In this document: in pieces, positions 17,275 to 26,037 of the stretch
Layout: each line of letters begins with the position of its first letter
How positions within the stretch are numbered: the first letter of the stretch is position 1
Source: JAGWBF01 sp963663025
GTDB taxonomy: Bacteria > Chloroflexota > Dehalococcoidia > Lucifugimonadales > JAGWBF01
Direction of reading: 5' to 3'
Assembly: GCA_963663025.1 (NCBI GenBank)
Contig: OY760073.1
Coordinates: forward strand, 62,001 to 126,000
Length of the DNA stretch: 64,000 nt
Translations under genes and position numbers: made by a program
Notes under the pieces: generated by a model
The model's input: the letters and a program-made list of their open reading frames with translations, nothing else
What the model was told of the DNA's origin: nothing
Database searches by the model: none

Positions 17275-17778
17275 TCACCAGGTGCAGATGGTCCAGGAGC
17301 CGCGGCCGGCGGCTTTGGCGTCCTGGGCCAGCTGGGCGAACAGCCTGCCGAAGGGCTCTTCTGGGTGGTATATCCTGGGAATAGCGTGGCCTGTGCTCAC
17401 CAGCTCGGCGTTGACGAAGATGCCGTCGACGAACACGTAGCGCAGCAATCTGCCGAATCCGTCGATATTCTCCGGTCCAGCCAACAGCTTCACCCGCTTC
17501 CCCTCCACGAGGCGCCGATTTAGGTCCGTGGCTTCCTGGGCACCGCACTCCGGGCCTTCGTCCATCTCTGGGGTGTCCAACCCAACGTAGCGCACCCGCT
17601 CTCCCGAGGCCAGCTCTACGGTGTCTCCGTCGATGACCCGGACGACCCTTGCGTCGATAAAGGCATCTCCCGGATCAGGGGACAGGAAGCAGCTTGTGGC
17701 AGATGATGCCACCAGCATCCCGGCTGCGAAGGCGATTGTGATTGGACGACCGGCGGCTCTGATCAGTGTAGGGAGCAT
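17275..17778 (-). CDS. Thermonuclease-family lipoprotein (SNase-like)
   Basis: 167 residues. The N-terminus is a lipoprotein signal with a hydrophobic stretch and the lipobox ASSATSC ending at Cys30, so it is probably exported and membrane-anchored. The SNase domain follows: VRVIDGDTVEL (47-56) with the Ca2+-binding acidic residues, RYVGLDTPE (63-71), and NIDGFGRLLRYVFVDG. Family members degrade DNA or RNA. It lies next to the restriction-modification island but reads as an ordinary chromosomal gene by composition. Confidence 0.85.
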   Translation of the reverse strand: MLPTLIRAAGRPITIAFAAGMLVASSATSCFLSPDPGDAFIDARVVRVIDGDTVELASGERVRYVGLDTPEMDEGPECGAQEATDLNRRLVEGKRVKLLAGPENIDGFGRLLRYVFVDGIFVNAELVSTGHAIPRIYHPEEPFGRLFAQLAQDAKAAGRGSWTICTW

Positions 17779-17906
17779 CTAAGGCCTCGTGCTGAAATGG
17801 TACAACCCGCCAAAGCCGTTATGGAAGTCCGGTTGGAGCGGTGGTACGATGACTTAGGGAAGCCCGACGCCAGAGCAGCCTTGCCTATGAACGATATTTG
17901 CTAGTG

Positions 17907-18302
17907 ATGCTCCCTCCTTCGCAGCACAGATTCCTGGCTTGTGTCATGCTTGCCGTGCTGGCAGCAGGCCTGCTGGGCGCCATCACCGACCACCACTACG
18001 CAGACCGCCAACCCTGGCACGACCATATCTATTCGGGCCATAGCTTGTCGGAACACACCCACCAGCATGGGGTCGAGCATCAACACCATGACCACAGCCA
18101 CGGCCCAGCGCCTTCCGATGTCGTGACCGTCAGCGCCAACTACGCCAGCGCAGGCTACTGGGCCCTGCTCAGCTTGGGAATAGCCCTGCTGGGGTATCTC
18201 ATTGCCGTCAGTCCGCCTCCCCATGAGCTGTTGCGAAGGGTAGGGAAGCAGGGCACACCGGAAGCCTCGTTCCTTCGCCAACCTCTCCGCCCTCCCGTAT
18301 AG
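17907..18302 (+). CDS. Small His-rich membrane protein
   Basis: 131 residues from ATG 17907. A hydrophobic N-terminal helix (about 8-25) is followed by a stretch with roughly 15 His residues between positions 29 and 64 (HDHIYSGHSLSEHTHQHG and onward), then a second hydrophobic helix (about 84-102). The His cluster suggests metal binding outside the membrane, but no characterised family is recognised. First gene of a plus-strand cassette with the YtkA/FixH-like, cupredoxin and FedB-like genes, so a metal-handling role is inferred from context. Confidence 0.65.
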   Translation: MLPPSQHRFLACVMLAVLAAGLLGAITDHHYADRQPWHDHIYSGHSLSEHTHQHGVEHQHHDHSHGPAPSDVVTVSANYASAGYWALLSLGIALLGYLIAVSPPPHELLRRVGKQGTPEASFLRQPLRPPV

Positions 18303-18430
18303 TCTCTTCCTTCCTTAAGGGGACCGTAGGAGAGCGCGATAGTGATTTCTCCCAGGTCCCGTTGGGCGCTCTATTCCTGTCCCGAGACAGCAGTTTTCTG
18401 TTGCCGCCATTGGAGTGGATAAGGACCGTA

Positions 18431-19000
18431 ATGCTGACCTTCGGTAGATACTGTGGTCTGTGGCACTTCTTCAGGGTGATAACCCTTGTCCTGTTGGTAG
18501 GGTGCGCCTCAATGCTCCTGGGTCAAGGCACCGTCCTGGCTAATGGGGCTACCAAGCTGGTCTTGGAGGATGTGCAGGCAGGGCCTTACCTGCTGCAGGT
18601 GGGGATAATCCCCGGGAACCCCAAGGTGGGAAACCTGCACCTGAGCATCCAGGTCAATGATGCCGTCTCGGAGGCGCCGGTTACCGACGCCCAAGTCTTT
18701 GTCTCGGCCGTCGGTCCTGAAGACGCGACCAACGTCTCGTCAACGCCGGCCCAAAGCCCCCTTGCCGATCAGAGCTTCTACGAGGCGGACATCTGGCTGG
18801 ATGCCGAGGGCAGCTGGGTAGTGACAATGCAGATAGATGCAGCCCAGGGATTGGCCACCCAGGAGGTGTCCCTGGAGGTGACTTCGGGTGGCATAAGCCT
18901 GGCCTTATTGGCGGCAATCGTGGTGTTCATATTGGCAGTGTCCATATGGACATGGGACAGGATCAAGGGCAGGCGACGGCGCCAACAACGAAAGCGATGA
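18431..19000 (+). CDS. YtkA/FixH-like membrane-anchored extracytoplasmic protein
   Basis: 189 residues from ATG 18431 (AAGGAC site close upstream; the frame is open to 18362). An N-terminal signal or anchor helix, an extracytoplasmic beta domain, and a C-terminal helix (SLALLAAIVVFILAVSIWTW) followed by a strongly basic tail (KGRRRRQQRKR). The middle segment, GPYLLQVGIIPGNPKVGNLH through EADIWLDAEGSWVVTMQI, resembles YtkA/FixH-like domains seen with copper and cytochrome oxidase genes. This resemblance is from pattern, not alignment. It is followed within 24 bp by the cupredoxin gene. Confidence 0.6.
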   Translation: MLTFGRYCGLWHFFRVITLVLLVGCASMLLGQGTVLANGATKLVLEDVQAGPYLLQVGIIPGNPKVGNLHLSIQVNDAVSEAPVTDAQVFVSAVGPEDATNVSSTPAQSPLADQSFYEADIWLDAEGSWVVTMQIDAAQGLATQEVSLEVTSGGISLALLAAIVVFILAVSIWTWDRIKGRRRRQQRKR

Positions 19001-19024
19001 CCTACAATGTTCGGAGAGAAAGAA

Positions 19025-19726
19025 ATGAATGCAAGAAGGGCCGTTCTGGGCATTCTTGTGATGGCCCTGGGGATCCTGGCCGTCCTCGCAACTGCATGTG
19101 GGGATGGGGGTGAACCAGAACAAAGGAGCTTTGGCCTAAAGCTGGCAGACAACATGTTGGAGCCCGGGCGCATTGTGGTGAGCCATGAAGACACTGTGAC
19201 CCTTCAGATCGATGCCCACCAGGCGGGGGAGCTGCACCTGCACGGCTACGACATAACGGCCGACGTGGAGGCTGGTCAGAATCACGAGATGGAGTTCGTC
19301 GCATCCCTGGAGGGACGGTTCATCATGACCCTCCACCCGACATTCGCCGCCCTGTTTCAATCGGGAATACTGGAAACCGGGGACACCTTCACCTACATGA
19401 TCCCGGACTCCATGATGGGAACTCATACCCCATATCACAGCCACCTTCAGCCGGAACTCGCCGGCTCCGTTGTGGTGTCCAACAACGGACAGGAGGGCGT
19501 TATAGAGGTCCGCATAATCGATGAAGGGCTGTACCCGCATCAGGTAAGGGCCGCCCCGGGCGCGACAATACGCTGGACCAACGAGAGCAGCGCTCTCCAG
19601 ACCGTCCATGCAGGGAGCGCCGCTGAGCACGGCCACGAGACCAATGGGGAAGTGTCTCATAGCAGCGGGGATGCAGGCCCAGCCCAAGAGATAGAAGTGG
19701 GTGTGCTGGAGGTGCACCCCAGGTAG
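19025..19726 (+). CDS. Cupredoxin-like lipoprotein
   Basis: 233 residues from ATG 19025, with GGAGAG 7 bp upstream (preferred over 19007). The signal peptide ends in lipobox LATAC (Cys25). Two beta domains are visible. The first (about 37-130) has HEDTVTLQIDAHQAGELHLH and a C-terminal MTLHP. The second (about 160-200), YPHQVRAAPGATIRWTNES and TVHAG, has the shape of a cupredoxin with His ligands; the exact copper ligands are not certain. A His-containing tail follows. Likely a periplasmic or surface copper-binding or electron-carrier lipoprotein acting with the neighbouring membrane proteins. Confidence 0.7.
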   Translation: MNARRAVLGILVMALGILAVLATACGDGGEPEQRSFGLKLADNMLEPGRIVVSHEDTVTLQIDAHQAGELHLHGYDITADVEAGQNHEMEFVASLEGRFIMTLHPTFAALFQSGILETGDTFTYMIPDSMMGTHTPYHSHLQPELAGSVVVSNNGQEGVIEVRIIDEGLYPHQVRAAPGATIRWTNESSALQTVHAGSAAEHGHETNGEVSHSSGDAGPAQEIEVGVLEVHPR

Positions 19727-19765
19727 GTCATTCCTGCCCTGAAGGACGGGTCTGGAGGTCTAAAA

Positions 19766-21316
19766 ATGATACGTCCAAGGGTGCTCATACCCTTGATGCC
19801 CTTGTTGCTGGCAGGGATAGCCCTGATGGCCCAGCCGTTGTACGCCCACGGCTTCGGCGAACGGTACGATCTGCCAGTACCCCTTGGGTACTATGTCGTT
19901 GGGGCGGGCCTCGCCGTTGCCCTCTCCTTCGTGGTGGTGGGCCTTTTCGTGCGGGGGGGATATAGGACATCGGACTACCCCCGGTATAACCTGCTGAAAT
20001 ACCGGACTGCCAGGGACATCCTGACCAGCCCATTGCTTATCGTGCCCATAAAGCTGGCATCGGTGTTTGTGCTGGGGCTGCTCATCTTTGCGGGGTTCTT
20101 CGGGGACAGCGATCCCAGCGACAACCTCGCGCCTACATTCATCTGGATAATCTGGTGGGTGGGCATGGGCTTCTTTGTGGCGCTGGTGGGAAACATTTGG
20201 GCGCTGGTGAACCCGTGGGCCGCAATGTATGAAGGCGCGGAGTGGCTATACAGGCGCTTCTATCCCGAAGGAAGCCTCTCGCTGCACGAGAAGTATCCCG
20301 AAGGCTGGGGGATGTGGCCGGCCGCCATAACGTTCTTCTGCTTTGCATGGGTGGAGAATGTGTACTCGGAAAACGACCTGCCTGCCCGCATATCCCTGCT
20401 GATAGTGGCGTACTCCCTGCTTACCCTGGGGGGGATGGTCTATTTCGGGAAGAGCACCTGGCTTCGGAACTGCGAGGGATTCTCCGTGGTGTTCGGGTTC
20501 CTGTCCCGCTTCTCCCCCCTGGAGGTTCGGACGCCTTCTACCGACGTGTGCGCCGATTGCGATGATGTGGGCCTGGACGATGGCGAGCCGGAGAGACCTT
20601 CTTCAGCCGAGGAGGATGAGCCTCCCAGGGAGCTGAGCATCAGGCCCTATGCGGTGAGCCTTGCCCGCCCGGAGAAGGTGAACAGCAGCATGCTGGCGGT
20701 GGTCATCCTTCTGCTGGCCACGGTGACCTTCGACGGGTTCAGCGCAACCTCCGCCTGGGTGCATGTGCAGAGCTTCGCAGCCGATGTCTCCCCAGGGTTG
20801 AACAACCCTTTCCTGAACAGCGCCACCATAGCCAACAGCATCGGTTTGCTGCTGTTCCCCTTCGTCTTTTACGCGGTGTACTTGGCCTTTGCCCACCTGA
20901 TGGCCCGCATGGCGCGGAACACCTTCCCTGCCGAGAAGTTGGCGCGGGTGTTCGTATATTCGCTCATACCCATAGCCCTGGCGTACAACATAGCCCATTT
21001 CCTGCCCTTGCTGTTGGTGTCGGGCCAGCGGATCATCCCGCTGGCCTCGGACCCCTTCGGGTGGGGGTGGGATCTGTTCGGCACTGCCCTGTACAACATA
21101 AACATCGGGGTCTTGGGCGCAAGGACGGTGTGGTTCCTGTCTGTGGGCGTGATCGTAGTGGGACACATCGTAGCTGTGTACCTGGCGCACAGAATCGCCA
21201 TGCGCACCTTCGACGAACGTCGGATTGCGGTCGCCAGCCAATATCCGATGCTGTTCCTGATGGTCCTCTACACCATGGTCAGCCTGTGGATTATCGGCCA
21301 GCCCATCGTCGAATAG
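19766..21316 (+). CDS. Polytopic membrane protein resembling FedB ('fenitrothion hydrolase'-annotated family)
   Basis: 516 residues with about ten hydrophobic helices and an N-terminal signal-like segment ending LYAHGFGERYDLPVPLGYYV; the HGFG-x-RYDLPVPL block is the hallmark of a family often labelled fenitrothion hydrolase, whose real biochemical role is unclear. A charged cytoplasmic loop with CADCDD (about 257-262) separates two membrane halves. Conserved aromatic-rich segments such as IIWWVGMGFFVALVGNIW suggest a channel or oxidase-like core. Last gene of the His-rich/cupredoxin cassette. Treat hydrolase labels with caution. Confidence 0.65.
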   Translation: MIRPRVLIPLMPLLLAGIALMAQPLYAHGFGERYDLPVPLGYYVVGAGLAVALSFVVVGLFVRGGYRTSDYPRYNLLKYRTARDILTSPLLIVPIKLASVFVLGLLIFAGFFGDSDPSDNLAPTFIWIIWWVGMGFFVALVGNIWALVNPWAAMYEGAEWLYRRFYPEGSLSLHEKYPEGWGMWPAAITFFCFAWVENVYSENDLPARISLLIVAYSLLTLGGMVYFGKSTWLRNCEGFSVVFGFLSRFSPLEVRTPSTDVCADCDDVGLDDGEPERPSSAEEDEPPRELSIRPYAVSLARPEKVNSSMLAVVILLLATVTFDGFSATSAWVHVQSFAADVSPGLNNPFLNSATIANSIGLLLFPFVFYAVYLAFAHLMARMARNTFPAEKLARVFVYSLIPIALAYNIAHFLPLLLVSGQRIIPLASDPFGWGWDLFGTALYNINIGVLGARTVWFLSVGVIVVGHIVAVYLAHRIAMRTFDERRIAVASQYPMLFLMVLYTMVSLWIIGQPIVE

Positions 21317-21461
21317 AAGCTGGCCGAAACCAGGCGCAGTACAGCTTCGCCTTCCTTGACACCCCAATTGGGCCAAAGATATATTTGGCTCAGATAAGAG
21401 CCTGCTCCCGTGGGGTCGAGCATTTCCTCGGAAAGCTGGCGGGCTAGGTCGGGAGGATGAA

Positions 21462-22397
21462 GTGGCTGATGAGTACGATGTTGCAATATTGGGCGCCGGC
21501 ACGGCGGGCCTCACCGCCGGAATGTATGCAGGACGGTACGGTCTCAAAACCATCATCATAGAGCAGATGATCCCCGGGCTTGGGATCATCAACGTAGAGA
21601 AGATCGAGAACTTCCCGGGATTTCCCGAAGGTATCGCAGGCTCCAGGCTGGCGGCCCAGATGCAAGAGCAGGCAGTGGCGGCAGGGGCGCACATAGTACT
21701 ACGTCAGACTACCGAGGTGCAGCTCAAAGGGCCCGTAAAGACCGTAACCACCGACCAGGGAGACTACACGGCTAAGTGTGTGATCATCGCTGCTGGCTCC
21801 AGCCTCAAGTCCTTGGGGATACCCGGAGAGTCTGAATTTCTGGGCAGCGGCGTCTCCCATTGCGCCACCTGCGACGGTCCCCTTTTCATGAAGGAAAGTG
21901 TGTGCGTTGTCGGCGGCGGCGATTCGGCAGCCGACGAGGCCCTTACCTTGGCTGAATATGCCGACAATGTGATGCTGTTTCACAGGGATGAACGCCTGAA
22001 TGCCCAAAAAGCGTTGAGGGAAAGGCTGGCCTCTAACCCGCGAATAGATCTCATGATGAATACCAGCGTCGAAGCCATCACCGGGCAGGAGACGGTGTCT
22101 GCGGTGGAGGTGCGACAGCGGATCACGAACCTAACCCAGAAGTTCCGGGTGTCGGGGGTGTTCATCTACGTAGGGTTGGAACCCAACACAGCTATATTCA
22201 AGGATTCGCTTAAACTGGACGCGGCCGGGCACATCCCTGTGGACATAAACATGGAGACGGAGGTGCCCGGCGTGTACGCGGCCGGGGATATCCGCCAGCA
22301 TTCGGCATCCCAGCTGGTCAGCGCCGCCGGAGACGGGGCGACCGCTGCCATCGGGGCTTTCAGGTACATAAGCGCCCAGCAGGCCTCCAAAAGATAG
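21462..22397 (+). CDS. Thioredoxin-reductase-family flavoprotein
   Basis: 311 residues. FAD- and NAD(P)H-dependent disulfide reductase of the low-molecular-weight thioredoxin reductase type. GAGTAG (11-16) binds FAD, HCATCDG carries the redox Cys134 and Cys137, and VVGGGDSAADEA is the second dinucleotide site. The C-terminal TEVPGVYAAGDIR is conserved in the family. GTG start at 21462 with GGGAGG about 6 bp upstream. No thioredoxin gene is adjacent, so the electron acceptor is not evident. Confidence 0.88.
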   Translation: MADEYDVAILGAGTAGLTAGMYAGRYGLKTIIIEQMIPGLGIINVEKIENFPGFPEGIAGSRLAAQMQEQAVAAGAHIVLRQTTEVQLKGPVKTVTTDQGDYTAKCVIIAAGSSLKSLGIPGESEFLGSGVSHCATCDGPLFMKESVCVVGGGDSAADEALTLAEYADNVMLFHRDERLNAQKALRERLASNPRIDLMMNTSVEAITGQETVSAVEVRQRITNLTQKFRVSGVFIYVGLEPNTAIFKDSLKLDAAGHIPVDINMETEVPGVYAAGDIRQHSASQLVSAAGDGATAAIGAFRYISAQQASKR

Positions 22398-22447
22398 GGC
22401 AGCCTCGCTCCACAACTCCCCCCGATAGAATAGGTCAGGAGGGCAAC

Positions 22448-23302
22448 ATGAATCCTACGTCCCGGCTCAGAGAGCTCATCAATTCGGGAGGTATGGTCGT
22501 AGCCCCCTTCGTCCTGAACGCCTTCCACGCCAAGATAGCCGAAGCCGCGGGGTTCCAGGCTGTCTATATGACCGGCTCCGGGACGTCGGCTGAGAAGGGG
22601 TTCCCCGACGTGGGCCTCCTCAGTCAGACGGAGATGGTGCAGAACGCTGGCTACATCGTCAACGCGGTGTCCGTGCCCGTGGTGTGCGACGCCGACACCG
22701 GCTACGGCAACCCCATCAACGTGTGGCGCACGGTGCGGGAATACGAGAAGGCGGGGGTTGCCGCCATTCACATCGAAGACCAGGTCTTTCCCAAGAAGTG
22801 CGGCTTCTTCGAGGGCAAGGATGTCGTCCCCGCCGAGGAGATGGTGGAGAAGATACATGCGGCCCTGGATGCCCGTAGCGACCCCGACCTAGTGATCATC
22901 GCCCGTTCCGACGCCTACGCTGTGAACGGCTGGGAAGATACCGTGACGCGCTGTCGTGCCTACATGGAGGCCGGGGCTGACATGGTGTTTGTGGATGGCA
23001 TCAAGACGGTAGAGGACCTGGAGGCCTATGCCTCCGACCTGAGGGATGTTCCGCGGCTTTACAACGGCGACTTGCTTCCCACCCAGGAAGTGGAAGCCAT
23101 GGGCTACAAGATCATGATCTGCGGCAGCACCATCTGGCTGGTGTACAAAGCCGTGAGGGATGCCTTTGAGGAGCTGAAGGCAACGGGGATGGTGGACCCG
23201 AACCGGTATGCCAGCAGGATGGAAGCTTCAGAGTTACTTGGGTTAAGCGAAATCTACGAAATGGAACGCCGGTACGGCGTTTCCGGGGTCAAGGTGAACT
23301 AG
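22448..23302 (+). CDS. Isocitrate lyase/PEP mutase superfamily enzyme
   Basis: 284 residues, one TIM barrel. DADTGYG (81-87) and HIEDQVFPKKCGF (108-120) carry the Mg2+ site and the catalytic-loop Cys found in lyases of this superfamily (methylisocitrate lyase, oxaloacetate decarboxylase, dimethylmalate lyase). The KKCGF loop argues for C-C bond cleavage of a 2-hydroxy or 2-oxo diacid rather than phosphonate chemistry. The precise substrate cannot be told. It lies 50 bp after the flavoprotein gene, possibly co-transcribed. Confidence 0.85.
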   Translation: MNPTSRLRELINSGGMVVAPFVLNAFHAKIAEAAGFQAVYMTGSGTSAEKGFPDVGLLSQTEMVQNAGYIVNAVSVPVVCDADTGYGNPINVWRTVREYEKAGVAAIHIEDQVFPKKCGFFEGKDVVPAEEMVEKIHAALDARSDPDLVIIARSDAYAVNGWEDTVTRCRAYMEAGADMVFVDGIKTVEDLEAYASDLRDVPRLYNGDLLPTQEVEAMGYKIMICGSTIWLVYKAVRDAFEELKATGMVDPNRYASRMEASELLGLSEIYEMERRYGVSGVKVN

Positions 23303-23347
23303 CCCGCCTGCTTCCCGGACACACCTCCCGCCCTTATCCTTGGTCGC

Positions 23348-24607
23348 TCAGGCGATGTTGGATGTGCGCAGGCTCAACTGGGGACGGGACCCCAGCTCCA
23401 CTTCAATGGTCAGACTCTCAGCCCCATCGCGGAGGATATCGAGGGTGATGCGGTCGCCGGGGCGGGCTGAGTGTCCCAGGTGGTCTATCAGGTCGTCCAG
23501 GCCCTCCAGCGGATCGCCATCTATGGCGGTAATGATGTCTCCTCCCAGGGCGAAGTTCAGCCCTTGAACTGTGCGGGTCTCGTTGCTGCCCCGCAGGTCT
23601 GCCCTGTCTGCCGGGCTATCAATGGCGACATCGGCTACTAGGACCCCGCGGGTATCATCGGGCAGGTCCATAAGTTCGATGATCTGTGTGTTTACGGACT
23701 GGCCGGCGATACCAAGCCACGCATGGTCGAAGCGCCCCTGTGCGATGAGCTCCGGCACCACCTGCTTGGCTGCGTTTATGGGAATGGCAAATCCTATTCC
23801 CGAGCTGGACCCGCTACGAGTGGCGATCTGAGAGTTGATGCCAATAGCCCGGCCTGTCCGGTCCAGCAACGGGCCGCCCGAGTTGCCCGGGTTGACCGCA
23901 GCGTCGGTCTGGATAACCCTGGGAATGGAGAAGGCGCTGTTCCCGCTGGTGATGGTGCGCCCCAGGGCGCTGACGATCCCGCTGGTGATGGTGAACTCCT
24001 GCCCAAAGGGACTGCCTATGGCCAGCACGAACTGGCCTATGGTAACAACATCGCTGTCGCCGATTCTTAGAGGCACGATCTCTTCGGGAAGATCATTGAG
24101 CTTCAACACCGCCAGGTCCGAGTCGGGATCGAATCCCAGTACACGGGCTTCCAGCTCGGTGCCATCGGCCATCACTACAACCACCTCGTCGGCGTCGGCG
24201 ACCACATGGTAGTTGGTGACGACGTGCCCCTCTTCGTCCCAAATAAAGCCTGACCCCTCGCCCCTTCTGAACTGGTCTTCGGGGGTGCTAGGGAAGAAAA
24301 AGGATGAAGTGGGGGCTTCTACTTTCTGGACCACCCGGATGTGGGTTATTGAGGGGAGAGAGGTGTCATAAATGTATCGGATGACATGCTCCAGGGCTGC
24401 CACAGCAGCAAAGGGGCTAAGGGGATCCAGCGTGGTTTCCGGGGTTGCTGTGGAAGAAGCCGTGGGATCAGGGGAGGCTTCTGATGGTGGTTCGGTAGCG
24501 GACGAGGCGCTGCTGCAAGCCGTCGCTATGAGCAGGATGGCGATTGCTAGGGCGGAAGCCCTGAGCATACCGACAGATAGGGATTTCACCGAAGCACCAC
24601 GGACCAA
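23348..24607 (-). CDS. HtrA/DegP-type serine protease, lipoprotein
   Basis: 419 residues from TTG 24607; GTG 24589 and ATG 24568 are alternative starts that keep the signal. A lipobox IATAC ends at Cys31, followed by a Ser/Thr/Pro-rich linker (32-65). The trypsin-like domain shows His134 (TNYHVV), Asp164 (PDSDLAVL) and Ser243 (NPGNSGGPL). A PDZ domain occupies about 310-405 (GGDIITAIDGDPL). Family role is degradation or chaperoning of misfolded envelope proteins. Convergent with the preceding gene and divergent from the CoA transferase. Confidence 0.92.
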   Translation of the reverse strand: MVRGASVKSLSVGMLRASALAIAILLIATACSSASSATEPPSEASPDPTASSTATPETTLDPLSPFAAVAALEHVIRYIYDTSLPSITHIRVVQKVEAPTSSFFFPSTPEDQFRRGEGSGFIWDEEGHVVTNYHVVADADEVVVVMADGTELEARVLGFDPDSDLAVLKLNDLPEEIVPLRIGDSDVVTIGQFVLAIGSPFGQEFTITSGIVSALGRTITSGNSAFSIPRVIQTDAAVNPGNSGGPLLDRTGRAIGINSQIATRSGSSSGIGFAIPINAAKQVVPELIAQGRFDHAWLGIAGQSVNTQIIELMDLPDDTRGVLVADVAIDSPADRADLRGSNETRTVQGLNFALGGDIITAIDGDPLEGLDDLIDHLGHSARPGDRITLDILRDGAESLTIEVELGSRPQLSLRTSNIA

Positions 24608-24769
24608 TTGGCAGGCCTAGCAGGCCTAGCAGGCATAAACATACATACAGGATAGCATAGTGGCCGGGCGGGGTTCTCGAGCAAATCGTGAACACCTACG
24701 GACGTACAGGCTAGTTCGTCTATCGGGTTTCTGAGTTACGGCTGCCAGCCACTGCCCGGCGGATGCTTC

Positions 24770-24778
24770 TGGTATAAT
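24770..24778 (+). promoter_or_regulatory. Extended -10 promoter before CoA transferase
   Basis: TGG followed by TATAAT (24773-24778), a TGn extended -10, with no good -35 at 17 bp. A start about 24785 would give a short leader to ATG 24801. Same style as 26865-26873, 47162-47170 and 61464-61472. Confidence 0.55.
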
Positions 24779-24800
24779 CCCGTCTGCCGGTCAGCTAGAA

Positions 24801-26015
24801 ATGACCCGCCACCCAAAGCGGGAGGATACGTTGGAAGCTGCCCTCCACGGGCTTCGAGTACTTGACCTCACCCGCACCTTGGCTGGTCCCTTCTGCACCA
24901 TGATGCTGGGGGACATGGGCGCCGACGTGATAAAGGTGGAGGAACCCACGAAGGGGGATGAGACTCGCTCTTGGACTCCCTTCTGGGACGGGGTCGGCGT
25001 CCACTTCGCATCCTTCAACCGCAACAAGCGCAGCATCACCCTGAACCTGAGGCATTCCCAGGCGGTCGAGGTTTGCCTCAAGCTGGCCCAGGATGCCGAT
25101 GTGATGATTGAGAGCTACCGAGCGGGCACCGCGGACCGCATGGGCATCGGCTATGACAAGATCAAGCAGACCAACCCCCGGGTCGTGTACTGCTCTATAT
25201 CCGGCTTCGGCAGGACAGGTCCCCTGTCAGACCGGCCGGGATACGACCTGATCATCCAGGGCTATGGCGGCCTTATGAGCACCACCGGAGAAGAGGGAGG
25301 AGCGCCCCTGCGGGCGGGCTATTCGGTGGTGGACATCTTCACGGGCATGATGGCCTACGGCGCCATCTCCACCGCCCTCCTTGCCCGGGAACGCTCGGGC
25401 GAGGGCCAATACCTGGAGGCGTCCCTGCTGGAAGGCCAGATAGCCAACATGAGCTACCATGCCGTCGCCTACCTGGCCACGGGCCAGGTGCCGGTTCCCA
25501 TGGGGTCCGCCCACCCCAGCCTCGCGCCCTACCAGTGCTTCCCTTCGGAGGACGACTATTTCATCATCGGCTGCGGAAATGACGGACTATGGCAGAGGCT
25601 TTGCCCGGCCATCGGCTGCGAAAGGCTGGCCGACGACCCCAGGTTCAAGGACAACACCTCCCGTGTGAAGAACCGGGAGGAGCTGAACTCGATCCTGTAC
25701 GACCTGTTCAGGACCAAGCCCGCCTCCCATTGGCTGTCACTGATAGAAGAGGCGGGCGTCCCCTGCGGGCCCATCAACACTATCGCCGACGTGGTGGCCA
25801 ACCCCCAGGTGGAGGCCAGGAACATGCTGGTCCCGGTGAACCATCCCCAAGCCCCCGACCTGAAGGTGCCGGCAGGGCCCATGAAGCTGTACGGGACTCC
25901 CGCCACAGTCAGGCGCCATCCCCCCATACTCGGGGAGCACACCGAAGAGGTGCTGGGGGAGCTGGGGTACTCGCCCGAAGAGGTCGAGACGCTGAGGCGT
26001 GATGGCGCTATCTAA
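24801..26015 (+). CDS. CaiB/BaiF-type (class III) CoA transferase
   Basis: 404 residues, usual family length. Moves CoA between carboxylic acids. LRVLDLTRTLAGPFCTMMLGDMGADVIKVE (residues about 18-47) is the family signature, and the Asp in SVVDIFTG matches the catalytic aspartate position. GYGGLMSTTGEEGG is the glycine loop. Substrate unknown; formyl-CoA:oxalate and L-carnitine enzymes are relatives, and the TPP enzyme at 30909 resembles oxalyl-CoA decarboxylase distantly, so oxalate use is a weak possibility. Confidence 0.9.
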   Translation: MTRHPKREDTLEAALHGLRVLDLTRTLAGPFCTMMLGDMGADVIKVEEPTKGDETRSWTPFWDGVGVHFASFNRNKRSITLNLRHSQAVEVCLKLAQDADVMIESYRAGTADRMGIGYDKIKQTNPRVVYCSISGFGRTGPLSDRPGYDLIIQGYGGLMSTTGEEGGAPLRAGYSVVDIFTGMMAYGAISTALLARERSGEGQYLEASLLEGQIANMSYHAVAYLATGQVPVPMGSAHPSLAPYQCFPSEDDYFIIGCGNDGLWQRLCPAIGCERLADDPRFKDNTSRVKNREELNSILYDLFRTKPASHWLSLIEEAGVPCGPINTIADVVANPQVEARNMLVPVNHPQAPDLKVPAGPMKLYGTPATVRRHPPILGEHTEEVLGELGYSPEEVETLRRDGAI

Positions 26016-26037
26016 GCAACGCTCCTGAGCCGGCACA

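Noticed and set aside
20603..21694. 363-codon open frame on the minus strand
   Set aside because: Antisense to the FedB-like and thioredoxin-reductase-like genes, low-complexity composition, no ribosome site.
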